Part shown: piece after piece, positions 13,201 to 25,200 of the stretch
Layout: each line of letters starts with the position of its first letter
How positions within the stretch are numbered: position 1 is the stretch's first letter
Assembly: GCF_023343835.1 (NCBI RefSeq)
Contig: NC_064439.1
Location: 22,508,933 to 22,572,932, forward strand
Source: Lagopus muta
Taxonomy: Eukaryota; Chordata; Aves; Galliformes; Phasianidae
DNA: 64,000 bases
Direction of reading: 5' to 3'
Translations under genes and position numbers: made by a program
Notes under the pieces: model-generated
Told to the model about the DNA's origin: nothing
Database searches by the model: none
What the model saw: only the letters and a program-made list of their open reading frames with translations

Positions 13201-16200
13201 ACTGTCTTAGTCTCAGCTAGGATGGAAATGTTTTCTTCAGTGTGTGGTATGATGCTATGTTTTGATTCTAGGAGAATAACAAGCTTGATAACACAGTTAT
13301 GTTTATAATTGTTGCTAAGCAGTGTTGTACAGAGCCGAGGCCATTGTTATGTAGTGACTGATACCTTTAAAGCTAGTAGTAACCTCAAGAGAAGCTCATT
13401 TCTCTACTGTGTCATGGAAAGTACCTTCCATTTCATTTGGAGACTAATGAAAAGCGTAAAAATTCATAAACTCTTAAAAAACGAAATGGATTGGATCTTG
13501 TTCTAGATTGAATTGGTACATTTAATTATACATAAAATGCATTTCAGGTATAGCAAACTACCTAGTTTTTGTTTTACAAGAAGTTTAAATTTAGCTTTAT
13601 CACAGAAACTGTAGTAAGAGATCTAAGAATATTTTAAAATAGTAGTATTACTTTTTATCTTTTTGATTTGATGTGATATGTTTCCATGTCTTGTAGTGTG
13701 AAGCAATTTCAAAGCAACAATTCAATTTTAACTCTAAATAAGTAGTTATTGTGTATATATCTTAATGTTCAGGGAATGTCTTGGTGAAGCACATGAACCT
13801 TGTGACTGCCAAACCTGGAAGGATTGGCTACAGAAAATATCTGAAATGAAGCCAGAAGAACGTAAGTCTTACTTTTTGCTTTATTATTTCATTGTCATCT
13901 TTTATTTTTAAAGGGAATTTTTAGTTGCATTAATTAAAACTTTACATTGGTTGAAAAATAAAGAAGAGGAAGAAAAACAAGCCACTGAGTGATGAGCAAC
14001 TTCATGTTTAATTGCATGTGTAGTTATGGTAGACATATGTAGTAATGGTAGACTGTTATCCTGAAACCATTCCTACCGGTTCCCTCATAAATCTGCATAT
14101 GGTTCAGAGAGATGAAACTCTTCTCCCTTCCTTTTACAGCCTTCCTTCATTTTTTTTTCATGAAGATAACTTATGTTTTCTAGGCAAAAAATCTTAATCT
14201 TAAATATTTAAATCTTAAAATCCTTGTCCTAGTCTGCACTTCTGTTTAATTGTATTCATACCGTTGTTTGCGTACTTTAGAAATGTTTAAAAGCAACAGG
14301 TAATAATAATAGTAATGTTGACTGTAAATTGCAAGAGAATTATGTAGAATGGCTTCCTGGTAAATAACTCCTGGAGGTCAACTAACAATGTCTGGGTTTA
14401 CATAGGACAGGCAGAAACAAACAACAAAAAAAAACGTTTACTCAAATAAACACTAACTTAACTTGGTTACAACAATTCAGAGCCTTTCCATTATGTCATA
14501 GATTATTCTAGAAAATGTTATAGACTCGAAATGCACCATGCTGAGTCAAACATCAATTTTTAAATATATATTTTAATAATCTATGTATTATGTATGCCAT
14601 AGACTACAATATACAGAAGTAATTTGTGTACTTTATACGTATTTGTATATGTGTACATATACATATAGTATGTTAAGTACGTATAATGAAGAATTACAAT
14701 ATTCTGTCAAGGAATAGGTAAACACATATCTTTCCTAATCTGATTTTCACAAAAGATTAAACAAGTAAAATTTCAGCTTCTCTGTTTTCACATGGTCCAC
14801 ATCCTCCTGTCACGTTCGTGAAGTTGTGGGAGTTAGTGAGGCATATGAAGATGCTGCCAACTGCCTGTGGTTACTAACTAACTCCAAACCATGCGCCAAC
14901 TGCAAATCTCCAATTCAGAAGAATGAGGGCTGCAACCACATGCAATGTGCGAAGGTAAGAAAGACCTTTCATACAATTTGTTGTGAATTCAGGTAACGTA
15001 ATTTAGGTTGTGTCATATGTACATTTCAGGAGCACAAAAGTCCAAACGTTTTGAAATGTCAGGCCTAAGATCTAATGGAATCTGTTTCAAAAATTAGGTA
15101 ATCTGCAAATAATGGGTTACATGTATATAGAAGATGTTTCATATTTAGTGAAGTTTATTTGGCTGGTAAGTGTACAGTGTAATTATCAAGATTTCCTAAA
15201 CAGCTCACAGTTCTTGGCAATACAGTATGAAATTTAGGGGAACAGAATCCTTGGTAGTTTAACCATCATTAATAATGTAGAAGAGAATGAACAGAGGGTC
15301 AATACTGGGGCCTGTCCTGTTCAATATCTTTACTGATGATCTGAATGAGAGTATTCAGTGCACCCTTCAGTAAGTTTGTAGATGACACTAAGTTGGGAGG
15401 AAGTGTTGATCTGCTCAGGGGTAGGAAGGCCCTGTGGAGGGACCTGGACAGGCTGGATAGCTGGGTTCAACAAGTCCAGGTGTCACAACGACCCCAGGCA
15501 ATGCTACAGGCTTGGAGCAAGATGGCTGGAAGACTGTAGAGGAAACAGACCTGGTATATTGGTTGATGCTTGGCTGAACATGACCCGAGCCCAGTTGGCC
15601 AAGAAGGACAACGAAGCCGGTGATGGGTCTGGAGCACAAGTCTTACGGGGAACTGCTGAGGGAACTGGGATTGCTCACTCTGGAGAAGAAGAGGTTCAGG
15701 GGTGACCTTATCACTCTCTACAGCTACCCAAAGGGGGGTTGTGGTGTGGTAGGAGTCAGCCTCTTCTCCCATGTAACTGGCAACAGGACTAGAGGGAATG
15801 GCCTCAAATTGCACCAGGGGAGATTCAGGTTGGATGTTAGGGAATACTTCTTCCCCAAGAATGGTCAGGTGCTGGAACGGGCTGCCCAGAGAGGTGGTGG
15901 AGTCACCATCCCTGGAGGTGTTCAAGAAATGTTCAGATATTGTACTGAGGGACATGGTTTCGTAGGAAACATTGGTGATAGGTGGACAGTTGGACAGGAT
16001 GATTTTCCACCTTGGTGATTCTATGATTCTATAATATTTTCAGTTACCAGAAGATGGTACTTTTTAAGGATTTGTAAGGTTTAATGAACGCTTTGCCTTA
16101 TTGCATTTTTCTTTTGCGTTATTTCTCTATATAGCAACAAAACAGAGAAATTTGAATGGGAAACTGTAAACATTAATTAAACAGTAGGAATGAAAAGACA

Positions 16201-19200
16201 GGAAACAGTAATTCCAAAACAAACTAATTAGTGACAGCAGCCAAAAAATTAGTCATGAGTTTGCACTATGCTACTAAAATAGAATATTTCTTGCCAGCAG
16301 TTCAGTAGCATTTGAGAACACTTTCAAACCAGTTAAAAATGGCATATTTAGCGTACTTATGTCTCTTTGAGGATGATCATTAAAAATGAGAAAGTTGCAC
16401 ATATATAACATAATTGTCTTCCAATAAAAAACTGAGAGGTTTAGCAGTGGAGACTAGTACATTCTTCTGGATATGTCTCAATCTACATTGATATCCAGAT
16501 CTTATTTTCTTTATATTATCATTACGTATTCTGTTTGTGAAGATTGGGTTGTTGATTTTTTTTGGTGGTGTTTGTTTGTTTGTTTGGAAGTAGTTTGGCA
16601 ACCAAGAGTAGATTCTCTTCCACTTCAGTTTATGCCAGTTTTGCTGTTCTTTTTTTCCTTTTTAAATGATTTTTAAAGGAGTTCATAAATTCCATAGTGA
16701 TAAGAAATGTAATAAGATGTGCTGTTCAGCACAATTTGAAAATTTCCAGACTGTAAACAGAGTTAAGAGCATTTGAAATAGTTATTTGCAGAATAATTAT
16801 ATTGGTGACAGTGTGGAAACAATTCATATATGGGATGTAGAATCATGGATCATTAAGGTTGGGAAAGATCCTTGTGATCAAGTCCAACTATTGCATAAAG
16901 CTATGACATTCACTATCTGCCTACATGCCACATCTACACCTTTCTTAAATATCTCCAGGAGTATGGATGCCACCACTTCCCTGTACAGTCTGTTCCAATA
17001 CCTAACACCCTTTCCATGAAGAAATTCTTCCTCATGTCCAATCTATACCTCCCCTTGCTCAACTCGAGTCTGTTGTCATGTGTCCAGTCACTTGTCACCT
17101 GAGAAAACAGGCCAACACTCTTCTCACTGCAACATCCTTTCTGGTAGCAGTGGAGAGCAGTGAAGTCGCCCCTCAGCATCCTCTTCTCTAGTTTAAACAG
17201 CTCTCAGCTAATCCCTTCACTAGTTTAATCACTTTTCTCTCAGTGTGTTCCAGCAAATCAATGTTCTCCTTGTACTTAGGGCCACAGGCCCAAAACTGAA
17301 CGCGGTACTCAGGCTGAGTCTCACTAGAGCTGAGCAGGAAGGGCCAACCCCTTCCCTGGTCCTGCTAACCACACCACTGATATAAACCAGGATGCTATTG
17401 TCTTTGTCAGCCACTTGGGCATGCTGCCAGCTCATGTTCAGCCAATGTAACAAAATGTTCAGGATGTAACAAAACCTCTTCAGTTATTTGACAGCTGTTG
17501 TGTCACTGAGCTAATCTCAATAGAATCAAAGTATGGTTTAGGGCTTGAGGAGGCTTCAGCCACTAACTTCTGAAGAGTATAGATAATTTAATTTAGTACC
17601 ATTCTGCAGTGCTGGCTGACAACCACAGTTCTATTCCTCTTTGATGTTGTTCCTTATAAACAGCTTAAACTGTCCCTAAAACAGTCAGCTTCCTTTTGTG
17701 ATGGAGAAACCTCTGCAAACAGAAGCTGCCTCTCCTCAGCCTTGTGAGGAGGGAAAAGAATGGTATCCTCAGGATCATCACAGGGCTCAGATGCAAGGTA
17801 CAGAGGACACCTCGCTTGTCCCTTCCTAAAGTAAGGATGTGTTCCAAAGCTTCAGCCTTTGCTGCAGTAAGTTCTGCTGAAGCCTACTGTGTAGTGAGTA
17901 GAGAATTGCAAGTGCTTCTTGTCAGCTAGCATGTACCTGGGTGTAGAGGATGCACTTTAGTCATAGAATCACATTTCTGTATTTAAGCAGGCACTGTTCT
18001 GTTTTACGAGCTTGGTTTCTAAGGCAACAAGGCTCGTGCATTCCCCCTGTCTCTCACTCCCCTAATTCTAGTAGTTTTCTTACCTTCTGGGTACTTTGAA
18101 CTAGATACAGGAAAGAGTTCATAGATACTAGTTTACTGCAGATTTCATGACATTGGGTAGTTGTATTGTGCAGAGACTTAATTTGTACTGCCACCAAGGG
18201 AGAGGCTAAAATACCTATTCAGCAGTTACCTGCTCAGCTATTGCCTCTCCTGCTTGGTTCAGGCAGCAAACATGTCATTTGTAAAGCCTAGCCTGTGCAG
18301 CATCACGGACAGCTCACCATAAAGGCAAGTAAAGCAGAGTCTTCAGGTTTTAGGAGATGTAACTAAACTTCAAACAGATGGACATGTTTTTGAATATTTA
18401 ATGAGAGTAAGTTATTAGAGAAGGGTCCTGGAACAGTGGGTGAGTCTTGGTTTATTGAGGAAGCTTTTCAAGATGTGCAAGATTAGAGGATGCATATGGT
18501 GAAGTGATAATGAAGGGAGATAATTTGGGAAAGGTGGTATTATTGCAGTGGGAACATATATACATAAATTAATAGGAAATTAAGCTTTAGTAGTTGTGTT
18601 GCTTGCAACTTATTTCATAATCTTTTTTTATATAATGCAACTTTTTATTATGTTTTGAGCATTTCTGAATAATAGACAATTCAGTGATAGACTCTTAAGA
18701 TTTTTGTGCACAGCTACTCTTCTACTTAATTCTCAGCACTCATCTTACCATTTTGTAAAAGCAAGCACCTTCCAAAAAAATTTAAGAACAGAGAAGGTGC
18801 AGCGCAATAGCAGAAATACCTTTGTCTGCATTGCTTTTTAGAAGAAAGTCAATGTCACATGTGAGACAAAATTAGCAAGAGTGTAATGCAGAAATTGTAA
18901 TATATGTAATTGAATGGAGTCACTACTTATGAACACATCTGGTATGGACTAGATATTTCTGGAAAGGTTAAACTTACAGAAGAGAAGAAAAATGTGGTTT
19001 AATTTATTGAATTCCAGTAATAATATTAATGGCTTCTTACTACTTCACATTAATTTTTGCTTCAGTTTTTCAGGATTTTTCTTTGTCCATCAGTAAAACA
19101 GATTAAATGAATAGGATGACCAAGTCATAGTTTTCTGCCCATCCATTTCTAGACAGCTTCCGGTTATTTTGAAATAACCCAGCTGAGAATTCAGTGCTGA

Positions 19201-22200
19201 GTTGAGAATAATAGCTCAATCTTCTCTGTTGAAAAGAAGTCTGGATATGACAGGTCTCCTTGTAATCTGTTACCTGTTTTAAAAGCTTTCTGCTCAGTAA
19301 ACGCAGAAGAGGCCTAACTTGAAATCATTATTGAAAGTTCTGTTTTTACTTGCTTGCTTTAGTAGTTGCTATTACTATTACTGTTTTGCATTAGGAACAC
19401 CACATGACCAAAATATTGGTAATTACATTTTTTTAATTGCTATTAGGAAACAAGAGCGTAAACGCGTATTGCTGAGCTGTTCAGCCCGCTCAGCACTGTC
19501 CTTGTGATAGGACAAGAGGAAATAATTTCGAACTAAAAGAGGGGAGATTTAGACTGGATATAAGGAAGAAGCTTTTTATAATAAGGGTGGTGAAGCACTG
19601 AAGCAGGACGCCCAGAGAGGTGGTGGATGCCCCTATGTCTTCATGGAGACATTCAAGGTCAGGTTGGACAGGGCACTGAGCACCTGATCTAGCTGTAGGT
19701 GTCCCTGTTCATTGCAGGAGAGTTGGACCAGATGACCTTTAAAGCTCCCTTCCAACTCAAACAGTTCAATGATTGTACAATTAGTGAAGACACAGCTTTC
19801 ACTTGAGCTTTCTGTTTTCTTTAGGCTTATGTTCTTTGTTATTTCTTAGGTGCAATTAGTTGGGCACTTCAAAGGTTTTGCATGCTCTTTCTACATTACA
19901 GCAAATATTAAGTCATAGTATTTCTTTCACATTCATTCCACTACAATGATACCAGCAGGGTTGCAGCTGGGAACAGATTTCAGAAGCACATCTCTTGAAT
20001 TACTGGTAATGGTCATTGTGCAAACATACTAGGATTGAGTGAGAAACTGTTCTTCTCCATCAAGAGAATATTCAGGATACTGAAAAGCACTTTTCCAAAC
20101 TGGAAAAAGCAACAAAAGAAAATGCAGATAAGATCAGTAGAATTGCATTTACAGAACTGAAATATTTTGTTTTGAGTGCTTTACAGATAAGTCACGCTCA
20201 TGTGTAAACTATTAGTTTCATTTTATTGACTGAGAAATTAAGCTTTCTGATAATTCCACTTTTTAAGTTTTGTTAAAATTCACCCTTTCTCATTAGCAGT
20301 TTCAGTGTTACTGTTTAAAAAAGCAAACAAACAAACAAACAAACAAAACAGATCTAATGAGCTCTATCATTTGATTTATTTCATACACTTGCAGCTTAAC
20401 TTGTAGCTTACACATGACCTTTTGATTCGGTGAACAAAAATTCTGACTCTCATGATTTGATAACCATGATCTTCTATAATACGTGAAATAGGAAAAAGGC
20501 TCCACAACAGTTCTGTTTAGACCACAAGTATTATGGTCCCAGAATGGTGCTAGTTTTTCTTAACTGCATACCTACAATGTATCAGCTTCTTTCTTTTTGT
20601 CTTGTTTTTTGTGTTTTCTCTGAAGTGCAAGTATGATTTTTGCTGGATATGCTTAGAAGAATGGAAAAAGCACAGCTCTTCTACAGGAGGATACTACAGA
20701 TGTACTCGCTATGAGGTTATTCAGCATGTAGAGGAACAGTCCAAAGAGATGACAGTAGAGGTAACAAAAATGTCTGCTTGCATAGTAGTACTAAGGCTGC
20801 AATTTGGTGCTTAGGGTAAGTTCAATCAAAATTCTTCCCAACCGAGGTTTTAAAAGAGAAAATATAACCTTAAAAATAAGCAAAGGACAGAAAGAAAACA
20901 TGCTTATTTGTGGATAGAAGCATAAGATTTAGTTCTTCATCTGTCTTTGCTGACAGCCACTGGTTGACTTAGACTAGTTGATTTACTTTCCTTTGTCGTG
21001 GTTTCCTTTTCTGAAATGGGTGTGGTGGTACTCTCTGTGCATTTCAGAAGACATGTTTTAATTTTGGCATTTGAAAGTCTGCTTAAAAATAGTGTGCACA
21101 CAGTACATTAACTCTAGTTAGAGTATTTTCAGGCTTGGACATTCAAAACTTACATTTGTCTTTTTGTGCATAGCACCTGTCAGCATTGTGTATAATGCTT
21201 CACATTTGGTGGGAATATAAACAGTTATGAGATTGTAGCCAACAATAATTGTTAAATTAAACCATTAAATTTGTCCTGGTTTGTATTCTTCTTTTCCAGG
21301 CTGAAAAGAAGCATAGGAGATTTCAAGAACTGGATAGGTTTATGCACTATTACACAAGGTTTAAGAACCATGAACTTAGCTACCAGGTATGGGACAAACC
21401 ATATTTATTCATTCTTGTTTACATTTCATCCATTAAAAAAAAAAAAAGCATAATGTATTTTATTCGTTCTTACTTGTTCTTTACATGTTCTAGTTAGAAC
21501 AGCGCCTTCTAAAAACAGCCAAAGAAAAGATGGAGCAGCTGAGTAAAGCTCTCAGTGGAAGTAAGTAGAACTTGTTAGTATTTGCTATGAACTGTGAATT
21601 TGATTTGAAATCAAATGTGTTATAGCTACACCTTTTATTTTGAATAGAGCTCACATCAGTCTGTTGTGTGATGTGATCCCTCCGGAACTAGAATTCATAA
21701 GCAGTGGATGAAAGCTAAATGTACAGTAAAATCTTACATATTTCACACAGAGGAAATGGCACTTATAAGAGAGAAGCTAATATTCTGTGTTCACTTCTTA
21801 TAGTAAGAAGACTGTACACTCACTGAGAACCTGCTGCTGTGCTGCTGGAGTTTAGCTGATGTGCACATTTTTGGTGGAAAACTCTTACACTAAAAGAAAT
21901 GCTGACATCAGCAGGAGAATATTTTCACAGTGTTTTATTATCTTACAGCTGAGGGAGGCTGTCCTGATACCACATTCATTGAAGATGCAGTACAGGAGCT
22001 TCTGAAAACTCGACGCATTCTCAAGTGTTCTTATCCATATGGATTCTTTTTGGAGCCTAAAAGCACAAAGAAAGAAATATTTGAACTTATGCAGGTAATA
22101 CATGCATATAGCTTGCTTTTCTAATATTACATTTTTTGTAGTATTAGTTATCAGTGTCGTGTGTCTACTTTTGTAGTGCAAAACTGATACTTCATATTTG

Positions 22201-25200
22201 TAACCAAGTCTGAGTAAGACATGGATTTTTAACACTATGGCACAATAGCATTTAGTTCAATTTTAGAATGAATGAAAAACAACACTTTACTGCAGAACCA
22301 AAGAGTAAGGACAGGTGGAAAGGGAAAAAAAAAAAAGAAAATTATTGCTGCTAACCAACCTCCTTTTAGCTAAGTTGTAATTTTGAGCAACCTTTGTAGC
22401 CCAAATCTGGAAGCAGCCCTCTCCAAAAAGCAGCAAATAGAAACACTTGCATCAGTGCTTTCCATACTGCAGAGGAGGCTTGGACAAGGAGAAGGGATTA
22501 ATTGGTGGTGGTGGGGTGGAACTTCTATTAAGTTGTTTTTTCTCCTTATGTAGCTCCTATTTCCTGTCTTGGCGTGATGATGTGTCTGATGAGTGGGTGC
22601 AGGCACAGCTGGGAGAGTACATGGGTAGTAGTGACATCAGCTGCAGGGGCTGCTGCTGCTTTCCTTTCCTTTAGGATCCCCAAAGATGGCCAGTGTGTAT
22701 ATGTGTGCAGGGAAGCCCTACGGCAAGCTGGAGGAAAGGAACATTTAGATCAATAAAGGCATAGGCAAGATATTTGGAGACCGCAAATGGCTTGTTACAC
22801 TTGGAATAACTCGGCAACTGAAATTCAGAGAGCAGGAGTTTGAGTGGCTGCACGTATGGGTTAGTGTTGGAGCCAGGACACAAATGACTGTGGACAAGCT
22901 GAGGCAGGTGATAAAACTTCAGTTCTTACAGAGCAGGCTTCCAGGCATGCACTGACGACTTTGGTCTTGCTTAGTCATTCTCCACCTCAGAGTCTTTAGT
23001 GATGAATCAAAACTGTTGTTTCAAACAAGATAGTGAACACCAAATTAAAAAATGACTCTTGTCTCTGCTAAGTTTAAATAAAAGAAGAAAGAACAGACTG
23101 CCAGAAAAAAACAACACAGGTCATCTTGCTAAATAAGCTGTAATTTCAATAGCTTTAATAATTATATGAGAGCTGATGAGACTCCTGTCTGGATGTTATT
23201 TTCAGAAGAAAGGAAATCACTCCGTTCAGTGTTTATGGCGTAGAGCTCCGCCTGATTTCATAGAATCACAAAATCACAAGGTTGGAAACGACCTATAAGA
23301 TCATCTAGTCCAACCATCTCCTCATCACCACTGCCACCACAAGCACTAAACCACATCACGCAGCACGTCATCCAGACGCCTCTTGAACACTGCCAGGGAT
23401 GGCAACTCCACCACCTCCCTGTGCAGCCATTCCAGTGCCTGACCACTCTCTGAGAGAAAAAGTTCTTCCTTATGTCCAACCTAAACCTCCTCTGATACAA
23501 CTTGCAGCCACTACCCCATGTCCTGCTCGTTGCTTGGGAGAAGAGGCCAAATCCCTCTTCGCCACAGCCTCCCTTCAGGAGGTTGTAGAGTGCAATGAGG
23601 TCTCCCCTGAGCCTCCTCTTCTCCAGACTGAACAATCCCAGCTCCCTCAGCCGCTCCTCATCAGCCCTGTGCTCCAGACCCCTCACCAGTTTCGTTGCCC
23701 TTCTCTGGACACGCTCCAGGGCCTCAACATCTTTCCTGTAGTGAGGGGCCCAAAACTGAACACAAATGAAATTTCCATTTCATTTTATTCTGTGTTTATT
23801 AACCATTGCAGACAGACCTGGAAATGGTCACTGAAGACCTTGCACAGAAAGTAAACAGGCCTTACCTTCGGACTCCTCGCCATAAAATCATCCGTGCAGC
23901 TTGTCTTGTGCAGCAAAAGCGGCAGGAATTCTTAGCCTCTGTGGCCCGTGGTGTCGCCCCTGCAGACTCACCAGAAGCTCCCAGGCGCAGGTAAACCGAA
24001 CAAAATACTGTGCAACTCAAAAAAGTTCATTTGGTAATGATCAAAGTGAGGTGAAGTGGAGCCGATAAAATTGGTGGCCATAGATCACCAGATAGTTACA
24101 TTTTCTTTGTCATTTGATCACTGTGGAATTGCAGCTTTTCACAAACTCAAATGCACATATGCTGTTAATCAGACTCTGCGGATGAAACTGCAAATGAGAA
24201 ACCTCTGCTGGCTTTTAAAATTGCTTCAAAAGCTAAGTGCAGTAAATATCCTTGAGTACTGTGATTGCGATAATTGGTGGGGTTTTCTTTCACTTCTTTA
24301 GTATTTATATTGCAATTTCATGGTTTTCTAAATGAGTTGCAAGATAAGCATTAAAGGAGAAGATTTAAGAGCAGTAGAGTTGCACTGTTTATATGTTGAT
24401 AGGTTTTGAAGCTATTTATGTTGTTCATACTTTGTTCCGACTCTAAGCTTCATTTCTCTTAACTTTATAGCTTTGCTGGTGGAACATGGGATTGGGAGTA
24501 TTTGGGATTTGCATCCCCTGAGGTAAACTATTTCTTCTTACATATTTAAATTAGTTCTGCATATTCTAGAAACACAGGTATGATTGTGGTCTGCATGAAG
24601 AGCTTCCTTATACAAAGCATCTCAAGCTGGTTTAAGCTTACCATTTTATTTATTTCACAATAGAAGGAAATATATATATGAATGCCTAACTGCAGTGACA
24701 CTAGCATGACTATAGTTACTTAACATTACATAGTTTTCCAAGTACGTAACCAGGTTTAGAATAAACTGGTTTCTATGTGCTGGGGAGCCTTAAAAGACTA
24801 AATAAATAATACGTACGTAGATTACTTTTCAATGCAACATTATTTCAGCAGAATTTGGCAAAGCCTAAGAAATTCCTGTCTTTCTTTAACAACTCAACAA
24901 AAACTTACAGGCATATACCCAAATATTGTTAAACATTTGAAGTGTTTCTTTTCATTTTTATATATTAAAGCAGGATGGAAATTGCTTACTTAAACGAGAT
25001 TTAACCGAGAATGAAAACAACAATTTTTAAATGAATATTTCTCTACCCACATATGGGAAAAGAGTATATAATTTTCAAGACTGCAGTAAAACAAGAAGCT
25101 TCCTATAAAGCTTGCCTTTATTATCTTAACTTTATTTTGTATTTTGAGAACATTAGATTAAAGCATTAAGTTAGGAAGGAAGCTTCATCTCAACATTTCC

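Larger units (their letters stand above)
14955..20625 (+). other. ANKIB1: ANKIB1 intron, 5.7 kb
   Basis: Carries three CR1 fragments (15293-16033, 16840-17455, 19506-19782) and a (CAAA)n tract. The open frames of 100-160 codons in the first CR1 are retrotransposon remnants or their shadows, not host genes. Confidence 0.75.

Noticed and set aside
15467-15955. 162-codon minus-strand and 107/132-codon plus-strand frames
   Set aside because: All lie inside one degraded CR1 copy.
23258-23854. 142- and 151-codon frames on both strands
   Set aside because: Within the CR1 copy; the plus frame only runs on into the ANKIB1 exon in the wrong frame.
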